64,000 nucleotides of DNA from Deinococcus gobiensis I-0 (GTDB lineage: Bacteria; Deinococcota; Deinococci; Deinococcales; Deinococcaceae): the NCBI RefSeq assembly GCF_000252445.1, contig NC_017790.1, positions 2,611,001 through 2,675,000 on the forward strand, in the 5' to 3' direction. Under the pieces are notes generated by a model that did no database searches, was not told the DNA's origin, and saw nothing but the letters and a program-made list of their open reading frames with translations. This document shows, one piece after another, positions 1 through 18,820 of the stretch. The position numbers and the translations under genes were made by a program. Each line of letters opens with the position of its first letter. Position 1 is the first letter of the stretch.

Positions 1-2053
<2,053 letters not shown>

Positions 2054-2495
2054 GCCCCGCCCCACCGCGACCATGCCCCGGCCACCCGCCTCCGCTCCGT
2101 GTGCCGGGGCCTTCCTGTGGGCGGCGCCGGAGCGGAGGCCGGCCCCACCGCCAGCGTCCCCGGCGGCCCTTGTTCAGACGGCGGCCACAGCCTGAAGGCC
2201 GGCCAGGCGGCCACCGTCGGCGACGGCCCGACCGGACCCGAAGGGGCTTGACTGTCCGCCCACCAGGGGCAACACCCGGTGCCCGAAGATGAAGGCCGCG
2301 TCACCGTCTGCGGTCTGTACCGCCTCCAGAGGGTTTTCACCGCCGTCAGCCATGAATCCTTTAGCTGTTTGTTCATCTGTCCCGGATTTTTCCGGCGTCT
2401 GCCTTGACCGTCTTCTCACGGGCCGGAAATTGCGGCCCTTTAGCCTCGGCGGTTGATTGCCTCGCCTGCGGGCGACGGTGCCAAAGGAGCAGCAT
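2054..2495. other. Intergenic region glgX-treZ
   Basis: No convincing gene. It holds a 12-bp perfect inverted repeat (GCCTCCGCTCCG at 2088-2099 and its complement at 2128-2139, 28-base loop) soon after the glgX stop, a short CCGGA/TCCGG hairpin at 2382-2395, and a TTGACC hexamer at 2404-2409 that could be a -35 for treZ, although no good -10 follows at 17 bases. A TAGCCT sits at 2441-2446. Confidence 0.5.
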
Positions 2496-4369
<1,874 letters not shown>

Positions 4370-4373
<4 letters not shown>

Positions 4374-7288
4374 AGGCCGTCTCCGCGCCCTCCCCCACCG
4401 GGGCCACCCCCGAACCCGGCGCCGCGCAGGTCACGGGCACGCACGACTCGCCCCCGGCCACGCACCTGCCGCGCGCCACCTACCGCCTGCAACTGCACCG
4501 CGACTTTCCCTTCGCGGCGGCCCAGAAGGCGCTGCCCTACCTCGCGCGGCTGGGGGTGACCGACGTGTACCTCTCGCCCATCTGGGCCAGCACGCCCGGC
4601 AGCACCCACGGCTACGACGTGACCGACCACGCCGCCATCAACCCCGAACTCGGCGGCATGGCGGGGCTGCGGCGGCTCGCGGCGCGCGCGCGCGACCTGG
4701 GCCTGTCGCTCATCGTGGATTTCGTGCCCAACCACATGGGCATTCAGGGGGGCCACAACCCCTACTGGGAAGACGTACTGACCCACGGGCAGGCCAGCCG
4801 CTACGCGCATTTCTTCGACATCTCCTGGCAGCCCCTCAAGCGGGCGCTGGAAGGCAAGGTCATGCTGCCGCTGCTGGGCGACCAGTACGGCCGGGTCCTG
4901 GAGCGCGGCGAACTGAAGCTGGAGCGCGAGGGCGGGCGCTTTTTCCTGCGCTACTGGGAACGGCGCCTGCCCATGTCGCCGCGCAGCCTCGCGCTGCTGC
5001 TCTCGGAGGTCGCGCCCCGGCTGGCCCAGAGCGTGGGCGAGAGCGCCCGCAGCGAACTGGCGAGCATCGCCCGCAGCGCCGCCTCGCTGCCGCGCAGCAC
5101 CTCGCCGGACCTGACCGACGAGGACCGCGCCGGGCGCGCGCAGGAGATGGAGGTCATGGCCCGGCGTCTGGACGTGCTGGCCGAGGCTTCCGGGCCGGTC
5201 CGGTCGGCGCTCGACGCCGTGGTGGCCGCCTACAACGCCGACCCCGCGCGGCTCGACACCCTGGTCAGCGAGCAGAACTACCGCCTCGCCTTCTGGAAGG
5301 TGGCGGCCGAGGAGATCAACTACCGGCGCTTTTTCGACATTAACGACCTCGCGGCGCTGCGCATGGAAGACCCGCGCGTGTTCGCCTGGGCGCACGGCCT
5401 GCTGTTCGAGCTGCTGCGCGACGGCACCGTGCAGGGCGTGCGGCTCGACCACACCGACGGCTTGTACGACCCGGCCGGGTATTTCCAGGCCTTGCAGCTC
5501 GGCGCGGCCGAGGCGCTGGGCCGCGCGCCGGCCGGGGCCGGGCAGGGCGGCGCGGCCCTGGACCGGGGCGAACTGCCGCTGTACGTGGTCGCCGAAAAGA
5601 TCCTGGAACCCGGCGAGCACCTGCCGCAGGCCTGGGCGATTCACGGCACGACCGGTTACGATTTCCTGGCGCAGCTCGGCGGCGTGTTCGTGGATGCGGG
5701 GGCCGAGGAGGAGATGACCTCCATCTACCGGCGCTTCACGGGCGACCGCGAGGGCTACGGCGAGCAGCTCTACCGGGGCAAGCAGCTCATCCAGCGGGTG
5801 TCGCTGCCGGGCGAGGTCAACGTGCTGGCCGAGCGCCTGGAGGCCCTGGCCGAAACCGACCTGGGCGCGCGCGACTTTACCCTCAGCACGGTGCGCGCCG
5901 CGCTGCGCGAGGTGATCGCCACCTTCCCGGTGTACCGCACCTACATCCGCGCCGACGGGTCGCGCGAGCCCGGCGACGACGCCAAGATCGCCCACGCCGT
6001 CCGCGACGCCAAGGCCCACAACCGCCAGGACGGCTCGCCGCTGGACCCCAGCGTGTTCGACTACCTGCACTCGGTCCTGACCCTCCAGGCCCCCGACGAG
6101 GACACGCGCGCCGCCTACGCCCGCTTTACCCTCAAGTTCCAGCAGCTCACCGGGCCGGTGACGGCCAAGGGCGCCGAGGACACGGCCTTCTACCGCTACG
6201 CGCGCCTGCTGTCGCTCAACGAGGTGGGCGGCGACCCGGCGCTGTTCGGCACGCCGCCCCGCGACTTCCACGCGGCGGCCCGGGAGCGCGCCGAGCGCTG
6301 GCCCCACGCCATGCTGGCGGGCAGCACCCACGACACCAAACGCGGCGAGGACACGCGCGCGCGCATCAGCGTGCTCTCCGAGATGCCGCAGACGTGGTCG
6401 GCGTACCTCAGCGCGTGGCTGCCGGTCCTGCGCGCGCTCCAGACCCGCACCGACCTGGGGCTGGCCCCCAGCCTCACGGGCATCTACACCCTGCTTCAGA
6501 ACGCGCTGGGGGCCTACCCGCTCGACGGCCACCTGGAGGGCTTCACCGGGCGCCTGAACGACTACATGCTCAAGGCCAGCCGCGAGGCCAAGCTGAGCAC
6601 GAGCTGGGCCGCGCCCGACGAGGACTACGAGGCGGCGCTCGCCGCGCTCGTCTCGGGCCTGCTGGCCGACGAGCGCTTCTGCGCCGGGCTGGCCGAGCTG
6701 CACGGGCGCATCAGCCCCTACGGCGCGCAGAACGGCCTGAGCGCCGCGCTGGTGCGCCTGACCGCGCCCGGCGTGCCCGACACCTACCAGGGGGCCGAGG
6801 GCTGGAACCAGAGCCTCGTGGACCCCGACAACCGCCGGCCGGTGGACTACGCCCGCCTGGGGCGCGTGGTGGGCCGCCTGGAAAAGAAGCACGACGTGGA
6901 CGTGGCCCGCACGCTGCTGGGCAATTACGAGGACGGCGGCGTGAAGGTCATGCTAACCTGGGCGGCGCTGCGGGCCCGGCAGGCACACCGCGAGCTGTTC
7001 GCGCACGGCAGGTACCGGCCCATCGAGGCGGGCAAGTACCTGCTGGCCTTCGCCCGTGAGCACGGGGACGAGGTCGCGGTGACGGTCGCGCCGAGATTGA
7101 CCTTCTCGCTGACCCGCGAGAAGACCCCCTGGGCGCTGGGCGAGACCTGGGGCAACCGCCGCCTGAGCCTGCCGGCCGGCACCTACGAGAACGCCCTGAC
7201 CGGCGAGACGCTGCGGGTGCGCGGCGGCAACGTTCCGGTGGCGAAGGTGCTGGAGAACTTTCCGGCGGCGCTGCTGCTTAAGCGTTAG
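4370..7288 (+). CDS. treY: Maltooligosyl trehalose synthase TreY
   Basis: GH13 enzyme that isomerises the reducing-end alpha-1,4 linkage of maltodextrins to the alpha,alpha-1,1 linkage, giving maltooligosyl trehalose for TreZ. 972 residues, at the long end for the family. The N-terminal 35 residues look disordered; then [37 protein letters not shown] and [13 protein letters not shown] (catalytic Asp) follow, with the TreY-type [15 protein letters not shown] and [11 protein letters not shown] near the C-terminus. The ATG overlaps the treZ stop by 4 bases. The frame is open far upstream, but that part is only a shadow of treZ. Confidence 0.96.
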
Positions 7289-7326
7289 GAACAGGGGCGG
7301 CCCGGTTCAGTGCGAGACTGCCGGGC

Positions 7327-8367
7327 ATGAAAGCCGCCCTGTACCACGCCTTCGGCGTCCGGCCCGAGATCACGACCGTTCCCGACCCCGCGCCCCCCGA
7401 GGGCGGGGTGGTCGTGGAGGTCGCCGCGACGGGGGTATGCCGCAGCGACTGGCACGGCTGGATGGGCCACGACCCCGACATCCGGCTGCCGCACGTGCCG
7501 GGCCACGAACTGGCCGGGACCGTGGTGGCGCTGGGTGCAGGCATCCGCAACTGGCGGGTGGGCGACCGCGTGACCGTGCCCTTCGTGTCGGGCTGCGGGC
7601 GCTGCGCCGAGTGCCAGGCGGGCCACCAGCAGGTGTGCGAGCGGCAGTTCCAGCCGGGATTCACGCACTGGGGCTCGTTTGCGCAGTACGTCGCGCTGCA
7701 CCAGGCCGACCAGAACCTCGTGGCGCTGCCTGACGACCTGGACTTCGTGACGGCCGCCAGCCTGGGCTGCCGCTTCGCTACGTCCTTCCGGGCGGTCGTG
7801 CAGCAGGGGCGCGTGCGCGGCGGCGAGTGGGTGGCCGTGCACGGCTGCGGGGGCGTGGGCCTGTCGGCCATCCTGATCGCCAAGGCGCTCGGCGCGCAGG
7901 TGATCGCCATCGACATCGGCGCGGAGCAGCTGCGGCTGGCGGCCGAGCTGGGTGCCGACCTGACCCTGAACAGCCGCGAGGTGCCCGACGTGCCCGGCGC
8001 GGTGCGCGAGCTGACCGGCGGGGGCGCGCACGTCTCGCTGGACGCGCTGGGCCACCCCGACACCTGCGCCAACTCGGTCCTGTGCCTGCGCACGCGCGGC
8101 CGGCACATCCAGGTGGGCCTGCTGCTGGGCGACCAGAGCCGCCCCGCCGTGCCGATGGACCGCGTCATCGCCCGCGAGCTGGAAATCTACGGCAGCCACG
8201 GCATGGCCGCCCACACCTACCCCGAGATGCTCGCCATGATCGGGCGCGGCGCGCTGCGCCCAGAGCGCCTGCTGGGCCAGCAGGTGTCGCTGGAACAGGG
8301 CGTGGACATGCTCGTGGACATGAACCGCTTCGGCGGGCGCGGGGTCACGGTGATCGACCGGTTCTGA
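7327..8367 (+). CDS. Zinc-dependent alcohol dehydrogenase
   Basis: Medium-chain dehydrogenase/reductase of 346 residues that should oxidise alcohols or reduce aldehydes with NAD(P). The catalytic zinc site is Cys38, His60 and Glu61 ([17 protein letters not shown]). The structural zinc lobe [15 protein letters not shown] carries the four cysteines. The Rossmann motif [10 protein letters not shown] is intact. Starts 38 bases after treY; a weak GAGACT box lies 7 bases before the ATG, so it may have its own leaderless-type promoter. Substrate cannot be deduced; acyl-type aldehyde or short-chain alcohol is possible. Confidence 0.9.
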   Translation: MKAALYHAFGVRPEITTVPDPAPPEGGVVVEVAATGVCRSDWHGWMGHDPDIRLPHVPGHELAGTVVALGAGIRNWRVGDRVTVPFVSGCGRCAECQAGHQQVCERQFQPGFTHWGSFAQYVALHQADQNLVALPDDLDFVTAASLGCRFATSFRAVVQQGRVRGGEWVAVHGCGGVGLSAILIAKALGAQVIAIDIGAEQLRLAAELGADLTLNSREVPDVPGAVRELTGGGAHVSLDALGHPDTCANSVLCLRTRGRHIQVGLLLGDQSRPAVPMDRVIARELEIYGSHGMAAHTYPEMLAMIGRGALRPERLLGQQVSLEQGVDMLVDMNRFGGRGVTVIDRF

Positions 8368-8375
8368 GGGCAGCC

Positions 8376-8412
8376 TTCAGAGGAACCGGGGGTGGCTCCT
8401 GGTCCCTCTGAA
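8376..8412. terminator. Stem-loop between convergent adh and coaX
   Basis: TTCAGAGG at 8376-8383 pairs with CCTCTGAA at 8405-8412, extended inward by ACC/GGT across one mismatch. No T-run follows, so terminator function is tentative. Confidence 0.4.
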
Positions 8413-8512
8413 CCGGACGGAGCGGGCACCCGAGAAGGCCAGCGGTCGGCCGTGGAATCGGGGCCACGCCCCTGACCCCCTCGACGGAATTGCAGGTCGC
8501 CGTGAGGCGGGC

Positions 8513-9289
8513 CTAGCGGCTGGCCCACAGCTCGACGAGGCCGCGCAGGGTCAGGGTCTCGTCGTAATGGTCGATCTCGCGGCAGATGCCCTCGACGGTG
8601 CGCGAGAAGCCGCCCGTGGCGACGGCGACCGCCGGCCCCGGCAGCTCGGCGCGGATGCGGCGCAGCAGGCCGTCCACCATCTCGGCGTACCCGAAGACCA
8701 GCCCCGATTGCAGCGCGTGGACCGTGTTCTTGCCGATGGCGCTCGCCGGGGCCTCCAGGGTGATGCGCGGCAGCTTGGCGGCGCGGGCGAACAGGGCGTC
8801 GGCGCTCACCTGCGCGCCGGTCGCCAGCACGCCGCCGATAAAGCGCCGCCCGCGCCCGATCACGTCGAAGTTGGTCGAGGTGCCGAAGTCCACGACGACC
8901 GCATACTCGCTCTGGGCGAGGTACTTCTCGGCCCCGAACAGGTTGCACAGGCGGTCGGCCCCCACCGCGCCGGGCTGGTCGAGTTCCACGCGCACGTCGG
9001 GCAGGTTCTCGGCACTGACCTCGAAGGCGTCCACGGCGAAATGCCGCTTGAGGGCCAGCGCGTAGTTCTGGCCGACCGGCGGGGCCACACTGCTCAGCAC
9101 GGCGGCGCGGGGGGCCTGCGCGCCCGCGAGGTCCAGCAGGCCGCGCAGTTGCAGCGCCAGGTCGTCGGGCAGCATCTCGCGGCCGGTGCGCACGCGCCAG
9201 GTGTGCGTGAGGGTCCGGGAGGCGTCCGCAAGGCCCAGCACGGTGCTGGTGTTGCCGACATCCACGGCCAGGAGGGGAAAAGCAGGCAC
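8513..9289 (-). CDS. coaX: Type III pantothenate kinase CoaX
   Basis: Phosphorylates pantothenate with ATP, first step of coenzyme A synthesis; cytoplasmic, ASKHA fold. 258 residues, normal for the family. The phosphate-binding DVGNT motif is at residues 9-13, GADRLCNLFGA carries the catalytic Asp, and DFGTSTNFDVI is the second phosphate loop. Starts at GTG 9289; TAGAAT on the minus strand (9297-9302) ends 7 bases before it, so the mRNA is probably leaderless. A perfect 20-bp palindrome overlaps that -10 box (see separate entry). Monocistronic: convergent with adh and divided from the RND gene by about 160 bases. Confidence 0.95.
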   Translation of the reverse strand: MPAFPLLAVDVGNTSTVLGLADASRTLTHTWRVRTGREMLPDDLALQLRGLLDLAGAQAPRAAVLSSVAPPVGQNYALALKRHFAVDAFEVSAENLPDVRVELDQPGAVGADRLCNLFGAEKYLAQSEYAVVVDFGTSTNFDVIGRGRRFIGGVLATGAQVSADALFARAAKLPRITLEAPASAIGKNTVHALQSGLVFGYAEMVDGLLRRIRAELPGPAVAVATGGFSRTVEGICREIDHYDETLTLRGLVELWASR

Positions 9290-9296
9290 GCCCCCG

Positions 9297-9318
9297 ATTC
9301 TAGGGCATTTGCCCTAGA
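9297..9318 (-). promoter_or_regulatory. coaX -10 box with overlapping palindrome
   Basis: TCTAGGGCATTTGCCCTAGA at 9299-9318 is a perfect palindrome with 9-bp arms around TT. It shares four bases with the minus-strand -10 TAGAAT (9297-9302), placing a candidate operator directly over the coaX promoter. No regulator is suggested by its sequence. Confidence 0.6.
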
Positions 9319-9390
9319 GGGGACTCTCTTCATGGCCGAGCGAAGTGGGTGAATTTCAGGAGAGCATCCGCGATCGCCCTCGGCCAGCAG

Positions 9391-9425
9391 GAGGGGCCGC
9401 GCCTTCCTGTGGACGCGGCCCCCTC
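9391..9425 (-). terminator. GC-rich hairpin downstream of the RND gene
   Basis: GAGGGGCCGCG at 9391-9401 pairs with CGCGGCCCCCTC at 9414-9425 with one bulged base. It follows the RND stop at 9449 on the minus strand. No U-run, so factor-independent termination is uncertain. Confidence 0.45.
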
Positions 9426-9448
9426 CCCTACTCTCCCCCGCCCGGGTC

Positions 9449-12825
<3,377 letters not shown>

Positions 12826-12829
<4 letters not shown>

Positions 12830-14490
12830 GGCGCACCTCCGGGGCCGCCGGGGGGTGGGCCGCCCTGGCCGCCCCCGCTCTGGCTACCGGCTGCGGCCGT
12901 CCGCACCGCACCGCCGTCGAGCAGGCCGGTCGGCGGCTGCGAGATGACCTGCGCGCCGGCAGTGACCCCGCTGACCGCCGACTGCGTGCCCGCCTGCCCC
13001 AGCACGGTGACGGTGTGCTGGACGGCGCGCCCGTTCTCGACCGTGAACAGGTAGGTCTGCTCGCTGTCGGCCTGGAGCGCCGTGCTCGGCACGAGGACTC
13101 CGGTCGCCACCTTGGCGTCGTAGACGACCGTGCCCACCGTGCCCGCCGCCGGGCGCGACTCGCCGGTAAAGCGCGCGACGACCGGCACGCTGCCGGTGCC
13201 CGCCGAGCCGGCGTTCTGCGACACCTTGACCGGATAGGTGCGCTGCCCGGCGACGAAATTCAGGGCGGTGCCCACCGGCAGCGAGGCCGCCTCAGTCGGG
13301 GGCACGTTCACGCGCACCTGCTGGTCGCGGCTCACCAGGGTCAGGACCTCGGTGCCCGCCGAGACGTACTGCCCGGCGCTCACGTTCAGGGCCGTGACCT
13401 GCCCCGCGAAGGGCACCGTGACCCGCGCGGCGGCGGCGGCGGCCTGCGCCTGATTCAGGGTAATCTGGGCTTTCTGCACCGCCAGGCGGGCCGTCTCCTG
13501 CCCCTCGGTGCCGCTGCGGGCATTCGCGGCGAGGTTCGACTGCGCCGCGACGAGGCTGCTGCGCGCGTTCTGCACCTGCACGTTCTGGGCGTCCACCTCG
13601 GTGCGCGCCACCGCCCCGACCTCGTAGAGCCGCTGAAGCGAGGCGAGGCTGCGCTGGGCGTTGTCGAGCGAGGTCTGCGCCGCCGTGACCGCCTGTTCCA
13701 GCGAGGCGCGCCCGGCGGCCGTCTGGCTGGCCTGGCTGCGCAGCGACAGCTGGGCGCTGTCCAGCGCGTTCTGGGCGCTCTGCACGCTGCTCTGGAGGTC
13801 GGGGCTACTCAGGCGCAGCGCCGTGTCGCCCGCCCCCAGGGCCGAGCCCACCCCGGCCAGCACCTCGGTCACGGTGCCCGAGGTCCGCGCGGTGACGGTG
13901 CCCGACTGCGCGGCGGCGACCGTGCCGCTCAGGCGGCGCTGGGCGCTCAGGGTGCCCGACTTGACGGCGGCGGCCTGCACTGGAGTCACGATGCCGCCCC
14001 CGATGCGGCTGCCTGCCCCCTGCCCGGCACGGCCCCCCGTGCCCGACTGCGCGCCGGTCTGGCCTGCGCCTGTACCTGCGCCTGTGCCCGTTCCGGCCTG
14101 ACCCTGTCCAGGCTGGCTCCGGGTGCCCTGGCCGGCCCCGGCCTGCCCGGTGGCCCCGGTCGCCGTGGCCCCGGCTCCGGTCGCCCCGCTGCCACCCGCC
14201 AGGCCCGCGCCGCCCTGACCGGCCGCGGCCTGCCCCGCCGAACCCTGCGCCCCGAACCCGCCCTGACCCGCCCCGAACCCGCTTCCGGCCCCCGACGAGC
14301 CCGAGTCGTCCTGCCCGAGCCGGTAGCCGACGAAACCGACCCCGGCCAGCAGCAGCGGCACCAGAATCCAGCGCAGCAGGCCGCGCCGTGGGGGCGACTG
14401 ACCTGCTGCGCTGCGGTCCACCGGGGTTCGGTCGGTGGGAGGGCCTTCCTGCGGGGGATGTGGAGAGGAAGCCTGACTCATGCCTCCCAT
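12826..14490 (-). CDS. RND efflux periplasmic adaptor (HlyD/MFP family)
   Basis: Membrane-fusion protein linking the RND pump to the outer envelope; about 554 residues against 350-420 for most relatives. An N-terminal TM segment ([22 protein letters not shown]) is followed by a Gly/Ala/Gln/Thr-rich stretch of roughly 110 residues, then a barrel-sandwich half ([20 protein letters not shown]), a long alpha hairpin of Gln/Ala/Ser heptads, the second lipoyl half ([21 protein letters not shown]) and a beta-barrel. The C-terminus is again Gly/Pro-rich. Candidate starts are ATG 14490, GTG 14493 and ATG 14481; the GGGAGG just before 14481 is too close, so the start is uncertain by a few codons. Confidence 0.9.
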
Positions 14491-14553
14491 CACACCGCAG
14501 CTCTACGAAGAATTATCGAATGGGCGGGGCGTCACAAAGCCCGGGCCCGGCCC

Positions 14554-15246
14554 TCAGTTGAAGCTGCCCAGGTTCAGCGAGACGCTATAGGCGCAGCTCG
14601 TGTCGGCCTCGGTGCGCACGAGCATCTCGACCTTGTCGCTGGCGCCCAGCCCCGCCTCCAGCGGCTTGAAGTAGTACACCAGGGTGCCGCTCCAGGTACC
14701 GCCGTCCTGCTTGAAGTCGCTCACGTAGCTGCGGCGCGCCGGGGCCACCATCTTGCCGTCCGGGGCCTTCAGGCGCACGAGATAGGCGTCGCGGGCCTTC
14801 TCGCTGGGCAGGCCGCGCACGGCGATGTCCACGCGCAGTTCGCCGTCGGCGAGGCGCTTGCCCGCATAGTCGGCGCCCAGCGCGTCCTTGACCGAGAGGT
14901 TCTTGAAGCTGTCGCGGGCGTCCACGGCCTGGAAATAGAGCTGGTCGGCCTGCCCGCTCAGGGTCACGCTGCCCAGGCGGCTGCCCTTGCCGTAGTCGGT
15001 CGGCGCGGCCAGCCAGTCGGCCACGCAGGCGTCGCCGCCGTCGAAGGCGCGCACCACGCCGTCGCCGGCCGCGAACTTGCCGTCCTTGACGCTCAGGTCG
15101 AGGGTCTGGTACGTGGTCACGGGGTCGCGGCGGCCGTACGCGCCGTCGATGACGTTCTTGGCCGTCGTGTCTTCGAGCTTGGGCACCCAGGCCAGGGCCG
15201 GGGCCGAGAGCGCGGCGGTCAGGGACAGAAGCAGAAGTTTGCGCAT
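14554..15246 (-). CDS. Secreted protein of unknown function
   Basis: 230 residues with a clear signal peptide (MRKLLLLSLTAALSAPALA, cleavage expected about residue 19). The mature part is soluble, of mixed beta character, with cysteines in GDACVADW and TSCAYSVSL that could form a disulfide. No family was recognised. GGAGG lies 7 bases before the ATG. It sits between the TonB-like gene and the RND adaptor on the same strand (gaps of about 98 and 63 bases), so a periplasmic job linked to this envelope operon is an inference from position only. Confidence 0.75.
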   Translation of the reverse strand: MRKLLLLSLTAALSAPALAWVPKLEDTTAKNVIDGAYGRRDPVTTYQTLDLSVKDGKFAAGDGVVRAFDGGDACVADWLAAPTDYGKGSRLGSVTLSGQADQLYFQAVDARDSFKNLSVKDALGADYAGKRLADGELRVDIAVRGLPSEKARDAYLVRLKAPDGKMVAPARRSYVSDFKQDGGTWSGTLVYYFKPLEAGLGASDKVEMLVRTEADTSCAYSVSLNLGSFN

Positions 15247-15344
15247 AGGAGGTCCTCCGGAGAAACGCTGTTCATTGAAAAAGGCGCGGGTGACGCGAAC
15301 CTGACGTTCCGGCCGGGCCGGCCCTCAGGAATGCGCCGCCGCGT

Positions 15345-17495
15345 TCACGATTTGAGGTACACCACCCGGCAGGCCTTGCCGGCCGAGCGGAACTGTTCGG
15401 CCGCGGCGGCCGACAGCTCGACATCGGTGTAGACCGACGAGTTGGGGGCGAACTTACTGGGCCGGATCTTACTGGCCTTGACGCGGGTCACGTTGCTGAA
15501 CCCCGACGCCTGCCCCTCGGCCGTGATGTAGGTGTGCAGGTTGCCCTCCTGCACGAGCTGGCTGCTCACGCCCTGCACGAGCGCGGCGTCGGGCCACAGC
15601 TGCGTACCGCCCTCGGCGTACACGAAACTGGTCATGTCGCGCTGGAAGTTGCCCAGGCCGCGCACGTCCACCACGACCGTGCAGTTCAGCGGGCGGTCCT
15701 CGTTGCCGGCGGCCGCGCCGCCGCCCCCTCCCGCACGGGCCACCGCGCCGCCGGCTCCGGCGTCTCCGCCCGAACCGGTCGCGCCGCCGCCGTTGCCGCT
15801 GCTCGGCCGCCCGGCCGCCGGAGCCGCGCCCTCGCCGCTCTGGCCGGCCGGGGCATTGCCGCCCACACCCCGGCCACCGGCGGGCGTGCCGGTCTCGGTG
15901 GCGGGGGTGCCCGACCCGCTGCCCCCGGCCGCCGGGCGCGCGGCCGTGTCACCGGGCGCGGCTCCGGCCGAGGTGCCCGCGCTGCCGGGCGCGGCGCGCG
16001 TGGGGGCCTCGGTCTGGGTGCCGGGGGTGGTCTGGGCGCCCTCGCCGCTGCGGGGCACGGCGGCCACGGTGCCCGAGCCGCTGCCGGCGGCCGTGCCGGG
16101 CGTCTGGGCCGGGCGGGCCGTTTCGGCGGCGGGCGCGGCGCTGCGGCCCTCGCCTCCCGGCGCGCGGGTGGCTGGGGTGACGGTCGCCTCGGGCGCGGAG
16201 GACGCCGCGCTGGTCGTGCGTGACGGAGCGGCGCTAGCCTGGGTGGGCGCCGTGCCGCTGCCCCGCGCCGTGCCGCTGGCCCGCTCGGGGGTCGCCTCGG
16301 CGGCGGGCGCGGCACTGGCCGTACCTGCGCGGCCCGCCTCGGCCGGGGCGGTCACCGGCACCGCGCCGCGCTCGGCCACCGTGGCGGCCGGGGCCGCCGC
16401 CTGGGGCGCGCCGCCGGACTGGGGCCGCGCCGGAATGCGCGCCACCACCGGGCCGGCGTCCTGGGTGCTGCTCGCGCGGGCCGCCTCGCTGCGGGCGGTG
16501 GTGGGGGCCTCGGTCGCCGTCGCCGCGCCGCGCGCCGGGGCCGCCGACTCGGGCGCGCTGGTGGGGGCGGCGTCCTCGCGCCGGGGCAATGTCGTGACCG
16601 CCTCGGGTTCGGCCGCCGGGGCCGAGGCCTCGGCGCGCGCCTCGCTCTGGGCGGCGGGGGTCACGGCCACCGGCTCGGAGACGGGGTCGGCGGGGCGGGC
16701 TGCCTCGGCCGGGGTTTCGGCCGGGATTTCGGTGGCCGAGCGGTCCTGCGCCGGGGCCGTCTCCACAGGGCTGGGCAGCGCCGCGCTCGTATCGGGCACG
16801 GTCACGCGCGCGCCGCTGGCCGCGCTCGGAATCGCCTGCGGCACCGGCAGGGCGCGCGACCCGCTCACCTGCGGCAGTTCGGTGATGGGTGCGGCGCCGG
16901 GCGTCGGAGCCGCCGTGGCGGGCTGCGCGGCGGGGGCCGGGCTGGCCGCCGGGGTCTGGGCAGCGGCAGGGGTCTCGGCCGGCGACTGTGCCGGCGTGGG
17001 GGCCGCTGCCGGAGAGGGCGCGGCCGTCTGCGCCGGGGTCTGGCGCGCCGGAGCCTGCCGCGCCGGCGCCGTCTGGACAGGCCGGGCCGGCTGGGGCTGG
17101 GCTGGCTGAGTCGGGGTGGGCGTGGCGGCGGGCCGGGCCTGCTGCTGCGCCTGCCTCTGCGCGGCCTGCACGGCAGCCTGGCGCTGCGCCTGCTCGCGCT
17201 GGGTCTGCTGGCGCTGGGTCTGGGTGGGCGGCGTGACCTGCTGGGGCGTCAGGGCGGCGGCGGGCGTGGCGGGGGCCAGCGTCACCACTTCCAGCGGCGC
17301 GCGGCTCAGGTCCTGGGGAGTCGCCAGCCAGGGGGCGCGCTCGTCGGGGCGCAGCAGGAGCAGGCCGCCCAGCAGCGCGGCGTGCAGCAGTACCGTCGCG
17401 GCGGCGGCCACGGCGCGGTCGCGCGAGCGGCCATCCTGCCCGGGGCCGCCCTGGGGGGCCTTTCGGGGCGGGACAGGGGTGGGCAGGGTCGTCAT
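15345..17495 (-). CDS. TonB-like energy transducer with very long Pro/Ala/Thr linker
   Basis: 716 residues. A basic cytoplasmic N-terminus precedes one TM helix (residues about 30-49). Thr34-x3-His38 and HAALLGGLLLL match the Ser-x3-His pattern of the TonB helix that engages ExbB/ExbD. Residues about 70-595 are low-complexity Pro/Ala/Thr/Gln/Gly sequence, starting with a Gln/Ala-rich likely helical part. The last 115 residues form a folded domain (NCTVVVDVRGLGNFQRDM to CRVVYLKS) that does not look like the classic TonB C-terminal domain. ATG 17495 is chosen because GGAGG lies 5 bases before it; the longer frame would overlap exbD. Lies 82 bases after exbD. Confidence 0.8.
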   Translation of the reverse strand: MTTLPTPVPPRKAPQGGPGQDGRSRDRAVAAAATVLLHAALLGGLLLLRPDERAPWLATPQDLSRAPLEVVTLAPATPAAALTPQQVTPPTQTQRQQTQREQAQRQAAVQAAQRQAQQQARPAATPTPTQPAQPQPARPVQTAPARQAPARQTPAQTAAPSPAAAPTPAQSPAETPAAAQTPAASPAPAAQPATAAPTPGAAPITELPQVSGSRALPVPQAIPSAASGARVTVPDTSAALPSPVETAPAQDRSATEIPAETPAEAARPADPVSEPVAVTPAAQSEARAEASAPAAEPEAVTTLPRREDAAPTSAPESAAPARGAATATEAPTTARSEAARASSTQDAGPVVARIPARPQSGGAPQAAAPAATVAERGAVPVTAPAEAGRAGTASAAPAAEATPERASGTARGSGTAPTQASAAPSRTTSAASSAPEATVTPATRAPGGEGRSAAPAAETARPAQTPGTAAGSGSGTVAAVPRSGEGAQTTPGTQTEAPTRAAPGSAGTSAGAAPGDTAARPAAGGSGSGTPATETGTPAGGRGVGGNAPAGQSGEGAAPAAGRPSSGNGGGATGSGGDAGAGGAVARAGGGGGAAAGNEDRPLNCTVVVDVRGLGNFQRDMTSFVYAEGGTQLWPDAALVQGVSSQLVQEGNLHTYITAEGQASGFSNVTRVKASKIRPSKFAPNSSVYTDVELSAAAAEQFRSAGKACRVVYLKS

Positions 17496-17577
17496 AGGCG
17501 CCTCCGTGCGGCAGGCTGGCCCACACTCTGGCCGGCGGTCTGACGCGGCGGCCGGAGCACCGCACTCACGGTCCTGT

Positions 17578-17994
<417 letters not shown>

Positions 17995-17995
17995 C

Positions 17996-18682
<687 letters not shown>

Positions 18683-18780
18683 CAAACCTACGGGTAGCAC
18701 ACATCCGGGTGGCAAGCGTGAAAACCCGCTGGGGGCCGCTCATCTGCGCGCCGGCGTCCGGGAATACCGCAGCGCCCGAC

Positions 18781-18809
18781 TCGACTTTAGGACCGAAGAC
18801 GGGTAAAAT
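18781..18809 (+). promoter_or_regulatory. Promoter of the suf operon
   Basis: TCGACT (18781-18786) and TAAAAT (18804-18809) with a 17-base spacer make a good sigma-70-type promoter for sufC. The predicted transcription start is near 18816, giving a leader of about 77 bases. Confidence 0.65.
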
Positions 18810-18820
18810 GAACAGGTAAC

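Noticed and set aside
7327..8367. Intact alcohol dehydrogenase as the parent of the 24-kb pseudogene
   Set aside because: The pseudogene matches the cinnamyl/YahK branch (FEFILDTI, DGQILLVGA), whereas this gene has different motifs, so they are not recent duplicates.
15700..17300. Repeats in the TonB-like gene as a CRISPR or tandem-repeat array
   Set aside because: No fixed unit length or spacer; it is simply low-complexity Pro/Ala/Thr coding sequence.
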